Shown piece by piece: positions 38,588 through 48,789 of a stretch of DNA of 54,036 nt. Positions within the stretch are counted from its first letter, which is position 1, and every line of letters begins with the position of its first letter. The notes beneath the pieces are model-generated. The model made no database searches. It had not been told where the DNA came from and saw only the letters and a program-made list of their open reading frames with translations. The translations under genes and the position numbers were made by a program. The DNA is taken from contig JBFYMA010000009.1 in the NCBI GenBank assembly GCA_041305085.1, positions 1-54,036 of the forward strand. The letters are read 5' to 3'. The stretch is from SURF-58 sp041305085 (lineage in GTDB: Archaea > Nanobdellota > Nanobdellia > Woesearchaeales > UBA9642).

Positions 38588-39873
38588 TTTTTGCAGCTCC
38601 ACTCAACACCTTCTGCAATATAGTCTGCTACTTTTGAAGGATTGTCTCTTCCAACTCCTACTCTTACTAGACCATAGGGTATGTTGTTGGCACTGAGAAA
38701 TCCTTTGTCAGGCACCTGCCCTGCCCAAGGAAGAACCATTGTTTTGGGCTCTGCAAAACTTACCGCCTGCTTTACAGTTCCCTTATTTTTGCACAAATAT
38801 TCAGAGAATCTCAATGATTTATTGTATCCTTCATCTTCGCTTCCTATAAATACAAAGGAGAACACTCCTCCTGAAAGCCCTTCCCTTGTTTTGTCTCCTA
38901 AATTATTATAACCCACGCTTATCTGCTCAAGTTTTTTCAGCTCGCCCGCTATTTTTGCTGCATTTCTGGAATGCTCAAGTATTCTTTTCTGGATTCCGAG
39001 TACTCTTTTGTAGTATTCGTGTGCACATCTTGTTGACATAGTGAATCCTTTTTCTTTTCGCAAAAGCTTTATTTTGGGAATAAACTCGTTTGGAGCAATA
39101 ACAACTCCTCCCAATAGATCTCCTTGCCCGCTGTAGTATTTTGTAAGACTGTGAATTACTATGTCTGCTCCCATTCTGAAAGGTTCCAGCAATCCAGGAG
39201 TGAGAAAGGTGTTGTCTGCTATGACTGGAATATCATATTTGTGGGCAATGTCTGATATTGCTCTTGCGTCAATGTAGTCTGCTGTGGGATTGCAGCATGG
39301 CTCCATCACAACTCCCAAAACAGCGACATTTTCTTTTTTTAACTCTTTTATTTTTTCTTCCAGAAGTTCTGCTTTTTGAAGATCTAATTCTATTCCTGGA
39401 ATAGTGCCTATAAAGTTCTTGTTTATTTTTTCTGATTTTTTTCCCAGAAGTTTTTTTGTTGAAGGATACGTTATTTTATGATAAATAAACACTCCGTCTT
39501 GCTCCATTGCCAGCGCTTCTAGTGTTGCATCGATGGCTGCCATACCTCTAGGAAAAACCAGTGAAGAGAACAGCGAAGGAGAATATCGTGGCCTGGGCAA
39601 ATCTCCTGTTTCCAAAAAGGTTAGAATGTTTTCCAGTTCAGTAAAGTTAGGATGACCAACTGACGGATAATAATATCCGGGTTTTTGTCCGGATGCTATC
39701 TCCAGTAGCTCTCCGGGATATTTCATTGCAGGATTCAGTTCTTTTATGTTTTTTGGTGATTTGAATCTTTTTTGGATGTCCTGAAACCTGTTATTGCTAT
39801 CTTTTGCATAATTTTCTTCTGTTATTATTGCTTTTCTCTTTTCATTCCATTTATTCCATTCTTGCAGGTTCAT
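38584..39873 (-). CDS. Cys/Met-metabolism PLP enzyme (cystathionine gamma-synthase/lyase-like)
   Basis: 429 residues. PRGMAAI (compare SGMAAI), ADNTFLTPGLLEPF..GADIV and HSLTKYYSGQGDLLGG, whose Lys binds PLP, define the trans-sulfuration family. It may be a methionine gamma-lyase or cystathionine enzyme; substrate cannot be told. Operon with the methyltransferase-like gene; ribosome binding site GGAGG. The TrmB gene divergent from it may regulate it. Confidence 0.85.
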   Translation of the reverse strand: MNLQEWNKWNEKRKAIITEENYAKDSNNRFQDIQKRFKSPKNIKELNPAMKYPGELLEIASGQKPGYYYPSVGHPNFTELENILTFLETGDLPRPRYSPSLFSSLVFPRGMAAIDATLEALAMEQDGVFIYHKITYPSTKKLLGKKSEKINKNFIGTIPGIELDLQKAELLEEKIKELKKENVAVLGVVMEPCCNPTADYIDARAISDIAHKYDIPVIADNTFLTPGLLEPFRMGADIVIHSLTKYYSGQGDLLGGVVIAPNEFIPKIKLLRKEKGFTMSTRCAHEYYKRVLGIQKRILEHSRNAAKIAGELKKLEQISVGYNNLGDKTREGLSGGVFSFVFIGSEDEGYNKSLRFSEYLCKNKGTVKQAVSFAEPKTMVLPWAGQVPDKGFLSANNIPYGLVRVGVGRDNPSKVADYIAEGVEWSCKK

Positions 39874-39975
39874 GTTTTTGCCTCCAATTTTGAACTTTAT
39901 TACTTATGAGTAATTAATATTAATAATAAAAACAAATAGTAATATTTAAATATTTGTTGTAAATTATTTACTACA

Positions 39976-40719
39976 ATGAGTGAATTGTTGCTGAATCTGG
40001 AAAAATTTGGGTTAGCGGAGAAAGAAGCAAGAGTTTATCTGGCATCCTTGGAGTTGGGAGAGTCTCCTGCAAATGACATAGCTCTGAAGAGCAGTATTCC
40101 GAGAACTCTTACATATGACATACTTGAAAGGCTCATAGGGCTTGGGTTGGTTTCTTATGCAATCAGGAACAGCAAAAAATACTTTATAGCTGCAGAGCCA
40201 AAGGCATTCATAAGAATACTTGAAGAAAAACAAAATTCCATAAAAAAAATTCTTCCCCAGCTCACTATCTTGCAGAAGACAAAAGGAGCAAAGAGACCAA
40301 AGGTTGAAATCTTTGAAGGCAAAGAAGGAATGAAAACCGTGATGAATGGATTACTCAGGTCAGGAGTAAAAGAATTCTTTTCCTATGGAAGCTCCAAAGT
40401 TTCTTATGAGCTTATGCCTGCATATTTTACCCATTGGCACAAAGAAAGAGCAAAACAGAAAATTACTTATTGGGTGATATACAATGACTCAAAAGAAACA
40501 AGAGAAAGAGTTCGACGATTAAAAAGTTCCATGATATATGCCAGATACAAGTTCATGCCTATAAATATACAGTCTCCCACGCTTACTTTGGTGTACCAAA
40601 ACAAGGTTGTTCTGCAAAAATGGACAAAAGACCCTTTTTCTGTTGTGATAGAAGACAACCAGATGGCAGAAAACCACAAGCAGTACTTTAAAGAGCTGTG
40701 GAAGATTGCCAAGAAATAA
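39976..40719 (+). CDS. TrmB-family transcriptional regulator 1
   Basis: 247 residues. N-terminal winged helix (FGLAEKEARVYLASLELGE, SIPRTLTYDILERLIGLGLV), then the TrmB effector region (VEIFEGKEGMKTVMNGLL, TLVYQNKVVLQKW). A leaderless start: AATATTTAAATATTTG centred about 26 bases upstream; GTAAATTATTTAC (39959-39971) palindrome lies between, a likely operator. Divergent from the PLP gene. Confidence 0.8.
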   Translation: MSELLLNLEKFGLAEKEARVYLASLELGESPANDIALKSSIPRTLTYDILERLIGLGLVSYAIRNSKKYFIAAEPKAFIRILEEKQNSIKKILPQLTILQKTKGAKRPKVEIFEGKEGMKTVMNGLLRSGVKEFFSYGSSKVSYELMPAYFTHWHKERAKQKITYWVIYNDSKETRERVRRLKSSMIYARYKFMPINIQSPTLTLVYQNKVVLQKWTKDPFSVVIEDNQMAENHKQYFKELWKIAKK

Positions 40720-40720
40720 A

Positions 40721-42535
40721 TCACTGCCTCAGCTCAACCCTTCCTTCTTCAACGCCCTGCAGTATGACTTTTGAAAGCTTGTTTGCTCTTTTGATCTTCA
40801 CAACAGCCTTTTTGCTGGCTTTTACAGTGAGCAAAAACTCTCCATCCACAAAAATATCTGTGTCCTTGTAAGAATTGTTGTTGTCCAATTGAAACATGAT
40901 GTTCTTCTTGTTTACTTTTACATCATAGGATACTGTTTTCTTTTTTTCTGCGGTTTTTTCGCCAGTTCTTGTCTTGATGTCTATGCTCATGCCGAGCTCT
41001 TTTTCTATTCGCGAAATGTTTTCCCCGTTTCTGCCGATTATTTTTGCCCTTTTGTCCTCACTGACAAAGACAACGCACTTGTTCTCTCCAACAACCTCAA
41101 CTTCGCACTTATTGTCATACTTTGCAAACTCTTTTTGTATCTGCTCCTCTGCCAGCACAAACAATCCGCTTCTTGACTCTTTATGCCCTGATACAGGAAC
41201 CACAACTGTCTCTTCCCCATAGCTGTACATCTCAAATTCAAGCTTTCCTGTCTCAAAATCATTGACTGTAACAACAGGCCTTGCCAGATCAGCTTCAGTC
41301 ATGCCGCTGGGCACTTTTACTTTTAGGCTTATATCAAGAACTTTTTCTATTGCGCCGTTCTGGATGAATATGACTGTGTCAATAACATGCGGGATTACTC
41401 CCAATTCAATCCTTCCAACAAACCTCTGGATTGCGTCCACAGGATTTGTTGCGTGCACAACCCCAACCATTCCGACACCGCTCAGCCTTAAATCTGCAAA
41501 TAGCCTGAAGTCTGAAGTGTTTCTCATCTCGTCAAAAAGAGTGTAGTCAGGCCTGGTGAGAAGGAGAATGTCATGTATCTCTTCACTGCTTCCGTGGCTG
41601 ATGGCGTACTGTGTTACTTCTTCGCTCAGCACAAGATCTCTAGGGGCTTCAACTGTTTTTATGATTTTTTTCTGCTTCAGGTAGAATTCTCCCACTGCCT
41701 GGATGAATGTGCTCTTTCCCATGCCCGGAGCCCCGCTCACAAGGATTCCTTCTGCTTTTTCTGAAAGCCTCTGCCTGAGCTTGTCGCTCATCTTATAATC
41801 AACAATTGAAAGCCTTTTGACAGGCCTTACAGCTGTTATTTCCCAGCCGTCTGAAAAAGGAGGCCTTGTTATTACAATCCTGTAATTCCTGAGCTGGACA
41901 ATCGTTGATCCTTTTCTTTGGATTTCGACAAAGCTGTCAGCCCTGCTGGAAGAGATTTCAACAATCTCCTTTGCCAGCTCTTTAAGATAATCCCTTTCAA
42001 GCTTTTTCTGCTCTATCTCTACAAACTCCCAATTTCCTGGCATTCCTTTTTTTGCCTTTGGAGTGCAGCCCTCTTTCAGATGGACACTCATGGCATTATT
42101 GTCAAAATATTTTTCCAGCTGAATCTTTTTTTCAACCTGCTCAAGGTCGATAAGCAAAACATTTACACCTTTTGACTCTGCAACCAGCGCCTGCACTTTA
42201 TCACCGGTAACAAGCAAAGCCTTTTTTTCAAACGCAAGGTTTCTTATGAGCGAGTCAATCCCTCCTTTTTTCGCGCTTTTTATTTCTTGCAGTGTTGGCT
42301 TTTCACCTTCATACAAAATCCTGAACTTATGCTTTTCAGAAATTCCTATGAGCTTTTTTATTTCTTCCAGTCCTAAAAATCCTGTTTCAATATTGTTGTT
42401 TGCCTGGTGCTCAAGCTCTGCAAGGACTGCCTCATGTATGATGAGCTCTTTGCACTCCAGCTCTTTTTTTTCAATCTTTTTAGAAATTATTCCCTCAATT
42501 ATTATGCTGGTGTCAGGAACTATTATCTGCGCCAT
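40721..42535 (-). CDS. PIN-domain ATPase with KH domain
   Basis: 604 residues. N-terminal PIN domain (VPDTSIIIEG, EAVLAELEHQ, GGIDSLIRNLA, LVTGDKVQA); then a secretion-ATPase-like RecA domain with Walker A GAPGMGKST, DEMRNTSDF and RLSGVGMVGVVHAT; then a KH domain (IIGRNGENISRIEKELG). This archaeal PINc-VapC/T2SE ATPase family is thought to act in RNA metabolism. TATA about 28 bases upstream gives a leaderless mRNA. Confidence 0.9.
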   Translation of the reverse strand: MAQIIVPDTSIIIEGIISKKIEKKELECKELIIHEAVLAELEHQANNNIETGFLGLEEIKKLIGISEKHKFRILYEGEKPTLQEIKSAKKGGIDSLIRNLAFEKKALLVTGDKVQALVAESKGVNVLLIDLEQVEKKIQLEKYFDNNAMSVHLKEGCTPKAKKGMPGNWEFVEIEQKKLERDYLKELAKEIVEISSSRADSFVEIQRKGSTIVQLRNYRIVITRPPFSDGWEITAVRPVKRLSIVDYKMSDKLRQRLSEKAEGILVSGAPGMGKSTFIQAVGEFYLKQKKIIKTVEAPRDLVLSEEVTQYAISHGSSEEIHDILLLTRPDYTLFDEMRNTSDFRLFADLRLSGVGMVGVVHATNPVDAIQRFVGRIELGVIPHVIDTVIFIQNGAIEKVLDISLKVKVPSGMTEADLARPVVTVNDFETGKLEFEMYSYGEETVVVPVSGHKESRSGLFVLAEEQIQKEFAKYDNKCEVEVVGENKCVVFVSEDKRAKIIGRNGENISRIEKELGMSIDIKTRTGEKTAEKKKTVSYDVKVNKKNIMFQLDNNNSYKDTDIFVDGEFLLTVKASKKAVVKIKRANKLSKVILQGVEEGRVELRQ

Positions 42536-42584
42536 GGAAAAGCGGATAATTAGGTTGTTTTTAAATTTGTTGCTGGCAGCAAGC

Positions 42585-45500
42585 CTAGGAGCTGCAATCC
42601 TTCCACATTCTCATTGCAACCATTATCTGGGGCAAGGTTATGCTTTCGTGGAACCAGCCATTAATTACTTGTATGAGCTCGGAATTGTCTATGCAGCTGC
42701 AGGGAGGTCTGTCAAAAGAGTTTTCGCATTCTTCAGGATAACCTGCCCTGTGCTCTGGGTTCTTTCTGTACATTGTCCAGTCGTCATCTTTTTCCTCAAA
42801 TGCATTGTTGAACGTCCACACAAAAATATAGTCCTGGCTTGCAAGGATTATTTCTGGTTTTGAGTCATTGTCAAGGTCTGCAACCGCAGGAATCATGATC
42901 TTTTCATTGTCTATATCATAGCTAATTACTTTTGGCCAGTTGGCCAATGCTGCTCCGCTTGTTTTGTGGGCATAGAAATTTTGCCCTGTTACAGAAAAAA
43001 CCTCTTTGACCCCGTCATTGTCAATATCTGCAATTATTGGCTCATAGGTTTTTCCTGCATGGCTGAAGCTTTGTATCTGTGTTCCTGTGCTGTCAAATAT
43101 TTTTGTTGAGTCCTTTGTTGATACTACTTCTCCTGATCCGTCGCTGTTTGTGTCAGATACTGCTATTCCCATCTGGATGTTTGCAGTTGAGGAAAAGTCT
43201 GCAGGCCAGCCAGGAATGTTTTGCGCTGTCTTGTCCAAAAAATATATTGGATTGCTGCCCAGCATTGAGCTTCCTCCTCCAGCCATGACCCCTGAAACCC
43301 CTGCCTCAAGACTGGCCATGACTATATTTGCACTCCTTAACTCCTTTGATGTGGGCCAGTTGGTTATTATCTGGCCACTGTTATCCATAAGATAAATCCT
43401 GGTCTGGTCAAAAAACCCGTCTCTGTATTGCTCGATAAATCCAATCTCTTTTAGTCCGTCTCCATCAATGTCAGCTATTGCGGGAGGTGCAAAAATATCT
43501 GTGTTTGAGGCAGAAGAAGTCCACTTTATTTTTCCGTCAAAACTGTATGCTCTGGCAAAAACTCCTGGCGTCTGCTGAAACCTGAAAAAAACAACAATTT
43601 CCTGTTTTCCGTCGCTGTCAAGGTCAGTTATTATAGGCACAGAATAGCTTTTGAACAAATAGCTGCTGTTCCTGTCCTGCCAGATTATCTGTCCATCTGC
43701 GTCTCTGCATGTAATTGAGTCTTGCGAAACAAAAATTATTTCTTTGCTTCCGTTATTGTCAAGATCTCCTACAGAGGGAATTGCTGCCAACTTTTCCTGG
43801 CCTGAAATAGGCCATCGGGACAGGTCATTCCCTGAATCATCAACAATATGTGTCAGCACATTGGAGCCCTGCGCGTCAGAGTCCTGAAAGATTACTTCTT
43901 TGTTGCCATCGTTTGTCACATCTGCAACAACCACTGGAAGCGAATAGATTTTTCCAACAACTGCTTTTTTTGGCCACCCTGTTTTGTAATCAGGGTCGGT
44001 TATTATTGTGGTGTTTACAAAAACTGTTCCTCCGCTTGTCATAAAAACTGACAGCCTTGCAGTATAAACATAGCTGTAGCCTGTCATGGCGCTTGTGTCA
44101 AGCGTTCCCAGCATTCCATCCACAATTGGAGTGCTGCCTGAGCCTGAAAGGGTAATTCCTGTTGTTTGCCACGAAGAAGGGTTCAGCCCAGATCCCCACT
44201 CAATAGAGTAATGGGAAAAGTTCATCCCTGCTGCTGTTCCCACTAGATTTATGGTTGTGCCGCTCTTTGCATACTTTGGCTCTGCAGATATGTTGGGAGC
44301 AGAGAAAAGCGTTGCCTGCAGGCTTGTTGTCTGGCTTTCAAATATTTCAGATGTTGCAAAATAGTCTTCATAGCCAATTTTTGAAACCTTGATATTTCTT
44401 ATTCCTTCTCCAATGTCAAAAACAAGCGGGCTTTGGCCCCTGTAAACAAACCCTCCTGTGCCAGAGTCCTGCACATATACCTCTGCGCCAGAAGGAGTTG
44501 TTGTTATATCAAGGCTGCCCATGCCAGATACCTGCATATTGCAGTTGCTGAAAATTCCTGGATCAGTATCATCGCAGTCCCACACAGTGCCATCGCAGAC
44601 AGGGCATCCTGCTGAGGGCTTGCTTCCAACACCCCAATAGCAGTACCCGTCATTGTCATCATCTGTGCATATTGTTTCATAAGGCCATGGTGGAATTGGA
44701 TTTTCAATTGCTATTGTGTAATAATTTGTTATGTTCACATATCCTGCAAGAATTTTTATATATCCTTCTTCTCCCCAGTATGTTCCCCAGCTGTTCTTTA
44801 CAATCCAATAGTTCATTCCATCATATACGCCATAGCCAACCAGCACAATTGTGTGCCATCCTTCGTAGTCTTCAGGATCAGTTGATGTTGGAAAATATAT
44901 TCCTTCGTCATAGGCATACATGTCAGTATATATGTCCATAAGGCTCAGTATTGGGCCTTTGTTTATAAGAGCCCATTTTATTGAGTCGCTTTCATGGGCT
45001 CCTGCATATGTATGGCCTGAAATTTTCCATGCTCCAAGCTGCCAGTTAAGGCATTTGCTTATGCAGCCTATGGTTGAGGGTGTAAAAGGCGCCACTCCAT
45101 ATTTCAGGCAGCTCTCGTTTGCTATGCCTGTATTTTTTATATACAATAGTGCATCGTTCGGAGACCCTCCGTGGCAATCTCCCACATCGCTGCACGATAA
45201 AAAATCCTGTTCTGAAAGGTTGGCATCAATATCCGGATTGTTGTAGTATGCATTGATTTTTCCCTCCACTGCTCCCAGCGATGCAAATGCCCAGCAGCTT
45301 CCACACCTTCCCTGGTCTTTTACTGATGTTACATAGTCATTACCCTGAAAGTTTCTCCAGTCAAACTCTTTAGGCAGGGCACTCCAGCCTTTTTCACCTC
45401 CTGAAGCTTCGGCCATCTCCATAAGCGCATAATCCTCAGGGGTGAACTCCACTCCCAGCAGGTCTTTTTTTTCTTCACTGTCCAAAACCCATTGAGGTGT

Positions 45501-45668
45501 TTCAGCAGCCTTCCAAAGCCCTCCTTTTTCGTCAATCTTTTCCTGCAGCTCCTCAATTGTCTCTGCTTTTGTGCTTGCAGAAAAAACAGCAAAAACCATT
45601 ATCAATACAATTAGCAAAAACCCAGAAGCAGACAGTGCATTTTTCCCTCTCCACAAATTTAAAAACAT
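42585..45668 (-). CDS. Secreted papain-like (C1A) protease with PEGA and FG-GAP-like repeats
   Basis: 1027 residues. Signal peptide with hydrophobic core about 14-31. C1A catalytic domain: Q119 and GRCGSCWAFAS (C125), EGWHTIVLVGYG (His), WIVKNSWGTYWGEEGY (Asn). A MopE-like CDDTDPG stretch and a PEGA-like segment (DITTTPSGAEVYV) follow. The last 500 residues have repeats of VADVTNDGNKE, DLDNNGSKE, DIDGDGLKE and similar, Ca-binding FG-GAP/VCBS blades. The C-terminus (SELIQVINGW...MVAMRMWK) resembles an archaeal secreted-protein tail. Probably surface or extracellular. Confidence 0.85.
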   Translation of the reverse strand: MFLNLWRGKNALSASGFLLIVLIMVFAVFSASTKAETIEELQEKIDEKGGLWKAAETPQWVLDSEEKKDLLGVEFTPEDYALMEMAEASGGEKGWSALPKEFDWRNFQGNDYVTSVKDQGRCGSCWAFASLGAVEGKINAYYNNPDIDANLSEQDFLSCSDVGDCHGGSPNDALLYIKNTGIANESCLKYGVAPFTPSTIGCISKCLNWQLGAWKISGHTYAGAHESDSIKWALINKGPILSLMDIYTDMYAYDEGIYFPTSTDPEDYEGWHTIVLVGYGVYDGMNYWIVKNSWGTYWGEEGYIKILAGYVNITNYYTIAIENPIPPWPYETICTDDDNDGYCYWGVGSKPSAGCPVCDGTVWDCDDTDPGIFSNCNMQVSGMGSLDITTTPSGAEVYVQDSGTGGFVYRGQSPLVFDIGEGIRNIKVSKIGYEDYFATSEIFESQTTSLQATLFSAPNISAEPKYAKSGTTINLVGTAAGMNFSHYSIEWGSGLNPSSWQTTGITLSGSGSTPIVDGMLGTLDTSAMTGYSYVYTARLSVFMTSGGTVFVNTTIITDPDYKTGWPKKAVVGKIYSLPVVVADVTNDGNKEVIFQDSDAQGSNVLTHIVDDSGNDLSRWPISGQEKLAAIPSVGDLDNNGSKEIIFVSQDSITCRDADGQIIWQDRNSSYLFKSYSVPIITDLDSDGKQEIVVFFRFQQTPGVFARAYSFDGKIKWTSSASNTDIFAPPAIADIDGDGLKEIGFIEQYRDGFFDQTRIYLMDNSGQIITNWPTSKELRSANIVMASLEAGVSGVMAGGGSSMLGSNPIYFLDKTAQNIPGWPADFSSTANIQMGIAVSDTNSDGSGEVVSTKDSTKIFDSTGTQIQSFSHAGKTYEPIIADIDNDGVKEVFSVTGQNFYAHKTSGAALANWPKVISYDIDNEKIMIPAVADLDNDSKPEIILASQDYIFVWTFNNAFEEKDDDWTMYRKNPEHRAGYPEECENSFDRPPCSCIDNSELIQVINGWFHESITLPQIMVAMRMWKDCSS

Positions 45669-45774
45669 ATTCTGCTCTTTTCTTGGAAAAATTGTTTATT
45701 AATGTTTTCATTTTTTCTCCTAATTGCTCCAATTTCCAGTAAAATTTAAAAACCATGCTTTAAACCTAGAATGC

Positions 45775-48585
45775 ATGGCTCTGGACTGGGAAAAAATTCA
45801 GGAAAAGTGGCAGAAAAAGTGGGAAAACATTGGAAAAGCAGCTGTTGAAAAAGGCAAAGAAAAATTTTTCATGATTTTTGCCTATCCAGGAATCTCAGGA
45901 TATCTCCATGTAGGCCATCTAAGGGGCTTTTCATATACAGATGCAATCTGCAGGTACCAAAGGCTTTTGGGAAAGCAGGTGCTTTTTCCTGTCGGAACCC
46001 ATGCTTCCGGCAACCAGGCCATCAGCTTTGCAAAAAAAGTAAAAATCAAGGATAAGGATTGGCTGGAATACCTGAAAAACAACGGATATGACATGAAAAA
46101 TATTTCAGATCTTGAAGACCCAAAAAAAGTTGTGGACTATTTTAATGAGGTATACATAAATGATTATTGGAAAAAATTTGGCTTTATCTGCGACTGGGAC
46201 AGGTTTACGTGCACAATAAACAAGGATTATGAAAAGTTTATACAGTGGCAGTTCCTGAAGCTTCGGCAAAAAAAGCTTTTGGTAAAAAACCCTTATTTTG
46301 CGGCGTTTTGCCCTGAGTGCGGGCCTGTTGCTGTGGACCCTTCAGAAACAGACATAAGCAAAGGAGGTAATGCTGAAAAGGTTGAGTATGTGCTTTTGAA
46401 GTTCAGGTTGCAGGACTTTTTTCTTGTTGCAGCAACACTGAGGCCTGAGACAATTTACGGCCAGACCAACCTCTGGATAAACCCTGATGCAGAATATGTG
46501 AAAGTGCTGGTTGAAAAAGAGACTTGGGTCATGAGCGTACAGGCTGCACATAAGTTGCAATACCAAAAAGACAATGTGAAGATTCTTGAAAAAATTGATC
46601 CAAAAGCACTTATAGGAAAAGCCGCGCTTGCTCCTGGTGTTGAAAGGCAGATAATAATCCTTCCTGCAGGATTTTCTGATCCAGACATAGGAAGCGGCAT
46701 AGTCACTTCTGTTCCAGGCGATGCACCTTATGACTATATTGCGCTGAAAGAGCTTCAGGCAAACAAGGAAATGCTGAAAAAGTATGGTTTGGATGCAAAG
46801 CTTGTCAAGGCAATAAAGCCAATCCACATAATAAATTCAAAAGGCTTTGGAGAGTTCCCTGCAAAAGAAGTCGTTGAAAAGAACAGGATAACCAGCCAGA
46901 ACGACCCAAGGCTGGAAGAGCTCACAAAGCAGATATACAAGGCAGGCTTTCACACAGGAGTTATGGGCAAAGCCTGCGGAAAGTTTGAAGGGAAAAAAGT
47001 TGCAGAAGCAAAGGAGCTTATGAAGGCAGAGCTTTTGGAGCAGAGCAAGGCAGACGTGTTTTTTGACCTCAGCGAAGAGGTTATTTGCAGGTGCGGATCA
47101 AGGGTTTTTATAAAAAGGATTGATGACCAGTGGTTCATAAAATATTCAGACAACGAGCTCACAGAAAAGTCAAAACAGCACGCCCAGACTATGAGCATCT
47201 TTCCAAAAGAATACCAAAAAAATATTTTGACAGTGCTGGACTGGTTCAGCGACAGGGCGTGTGCAAGGCTTGGAACATGGATGGGCAGCAGGCTGCCTTT
47301 TGATGAAAAATGGACTGTTGAGCCGATCAGTGATTCGACGCTTTACCCTGCATATTATGTTGTTTCAAAATTTGTAAACAGCGGAAAAATAAAATTAGGA
47401 GAGCTTTCAGAAGAATTCTTTGACTATGTTTTTTTAGGAATTGGCAAGCCAAAGCACAGCTGGAAGCAGGTCAGGGAGGAATTTGAGTATTTTTACCCAT
47501 TGGACATAAACCTTGGGGGAAAAGAGCACCAGACAGTCCATTTTCCTGTTTTCCTAATGAACCACGTTGCAATTCTTTCTGAGAATTTCTGGCCAAAAGG
47601 AATATTTGTGAACTGGTGGGTTATTGGAAAAGGTAGCAAGATATCAAAGAGCAAAGGAGGGGCAGAGCCAATACCATCAGCAATAAGAAAATTCGGGGTT
47701 GATGCCATGAGGCTCTATTATGCGCATATAGGCAGCCCAAGCATCGATGTTGCATGGGATGAAGGAGCAGTATTTAACTATAAGTCTGCGCTTGAAAGAA
47801 TATACACAGCGTTTCTGGATGCTTCAAAAAGCAGCGGTGAAAAAACACTTATTGATGGCTGGCTGGCCTCAAGGCTCCAGCAGCACATAAAAAATGCCTC
47901 AGCTGCAATGCAGGGATATGATTTAAGAGAACTGGCAAATACTGTGTACTTTTCAATGTACGAGGACTTCAAGTGGTTCCAGAGAAGAGGAGGAAAGAAC
48001 AGGCAGACAATAGAGAACTATTTTAGTGCATGGAGAATTTTGATGAACCCAATAACACCTCATCTTAGTGAGGAGCTTAATGCATCAAAAAATCTTATTT
48101 CTCTTTCAAGCTGGCCGATGCATGATGAGAGCCTTGCCAGCCTGGAATCAGATGCCAGCGAAGATCTTGTGAGAAAGACAATAGAGGGAATAAGGAATGT
48201 GCTGAAGCTTGCCCAGCTAAAAAAGCCAAAAAAAGTCTCGCTGTTTGTATCTCAGAAATGGCTTTATGAGCTCTTCGAGATCCTTTCAAAAGAGCTGAAA
48301 GTTTCGAGGAATATAGGAGAGATAATGAAAAAAGTATTGCAGGCAGAAGAGCTGAAAATGAAAGGAAAGGATGCCAGCAGGATTGTGCAGATGGCTGCAA
48401 AGGACCCTTCCAAGATTCCCCAGATAGTGATATCACAGGAAAAGGAGTTGACTGTTCTTAACGAGGCAAGACAGCTTTTTGAGTCAGAGTTCGGATGCAA
48501 GATAGAGATTATTAGCGCGGACAGCACTGACAACCCAAAGTCCAAAAGCGCAATGCCAGGAAGGCCAGGCATACTTGCAGAGTAG
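45775..48585 (+). CDS. leuS: Leucyl-tRNA synthetase, archaeal type
   Basis: 936 residues from the chosen start. HVGH (45-48) is the HIGH motif and KISKSKGG the KMSKS; the CP1 editing domain (ATLRPETIYGQTNLW) is present, and GGKEHQTVHFPVF and the C-terminal region are of archaeal/eukaryotic LeuRS type. Start 45775 fits TATA (ATTTAAAAA) about 27 bases upstream; the longer frame from 45724 crosses that TATA. Confidence 0.95.
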   Translation: MALDWEKIQEKWQKKWENIGKAAVEKGKEKFFMIFAYPGISGYLHVGHLRGFSYTDAICRYQRLLGKQVLFPVGTHASGNQAISFAKKVKIKDKDWLEYLKNNGYDMKNISDLEDPKKVVDYFNEVYINDYWKKFGFICDWDRFTCTINKDYEKFIQWQFLKLRQKKLLVKNPYFAAFCPECGPVAVDPSETDISKGGNAEKVEYVLLKFRLQDFFLVAATLRPETIYGQTNLWINPDAEYVKVLVEKETWVMSVQAAHKLQYQKDNVKILEKIDPKALIGKAALAPGVERQIIILPAGFSDPDIGSGIVTSVPGDAPYDYIALKELQANKEMLKKYGLDAKLVKAIKPIHIINSKGFGEFPAKEVVEKNRITSQNDPRLEELTKQIYKAGFHTGVMGKACGKFEGKKVAEAKELMKAELLEQSKADVFFDLSEEVICRCGSRVFIKRIDDQWFIKYSDNELTEKSKQHAQTMSIFPKEYQKNILTVLDWFSDRACARLGTWMGSRLPFDEKWTVEPISDSTLYPAYYVVSKFVNSGKIKLGELSEEFFDYVFLGIGKPKHSWKQVREEFEYFYPLDINLGGKEHQTVHFPVFLMNHVAILSENFWPKGIFVNWWVIGKGSKISKSKGGAEPIPSAIRKFGVDAMRLYYAHIGSPSIDVAWDEGAVFNYKSALERIYTAFLDASKSSGEKTLIDGWLASRLQQHIKNASAAMQGYDLRELANTVYFSMYEDFKWFQRRGGKNRQTIENYFSAWRILMNPITPHLSEELNASKNLISLSSWPMHDESLASLESDASEDLVRKTIEGIRNVLKLAQLKKPKKVSLFVSQKWLYELFEILSKELKVSRNIGEIMKKVLQAEELKMKGKDASRIVQMAAKDPSKIPQIVISQEKELTVLNEARQLFESEFGCKIEIISADSTDNPKSKSAMPGRPGILAE

Positions 48586-48638
48586 GTCAGAGTATTTCTT
48601 GTTAGCTCTTATTATGATGTTTTTTCAGGATGGCTGTG

Positions 48639-48739
48639 GCTGTGCACTGCACAGCAGAGACCCGCCAAAGGCGGGCGATAACCGGGCAAAGCCCGGAGTT
48701 TTCTGAGCACAGCTCAGTTTTTTTGCTGGCGAATGCCAG
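48639..48739. repeat. Run of five short hairpins
   Basis: Seen in order: GCTGTGC-ACT-GCACAGC (48639-48655), CCCGCC-AAA-GGCGGG (48661-48675), CCGGGC-AAA-GCCCGG (48682-48696), CTGAGC-ACA-GCTCAG (48703-48717), CTGGC-GAAT-GCCAG (48726-48739). Hairpins 2 and 3 match the two-hairpin core at 35719-35755 in layout but not in stem sequence. Lies between the ends of LeuRS and the convergent transglutaminase gene. Confidence 0.75.
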
Positions 48740-48789
48740 TGTGTTCAACCCTGATAAACCAAACAGGTAAATACAATAGAACTTATCAA

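Noticed and set aside
45553..45756. Frame upstream of the papain-like gene with GGAG before its ATG (45712)
   Set aside because: It lies in another frame, overlaps the signal peptide region, and the papain start has a TATA about 27 bases upstream.
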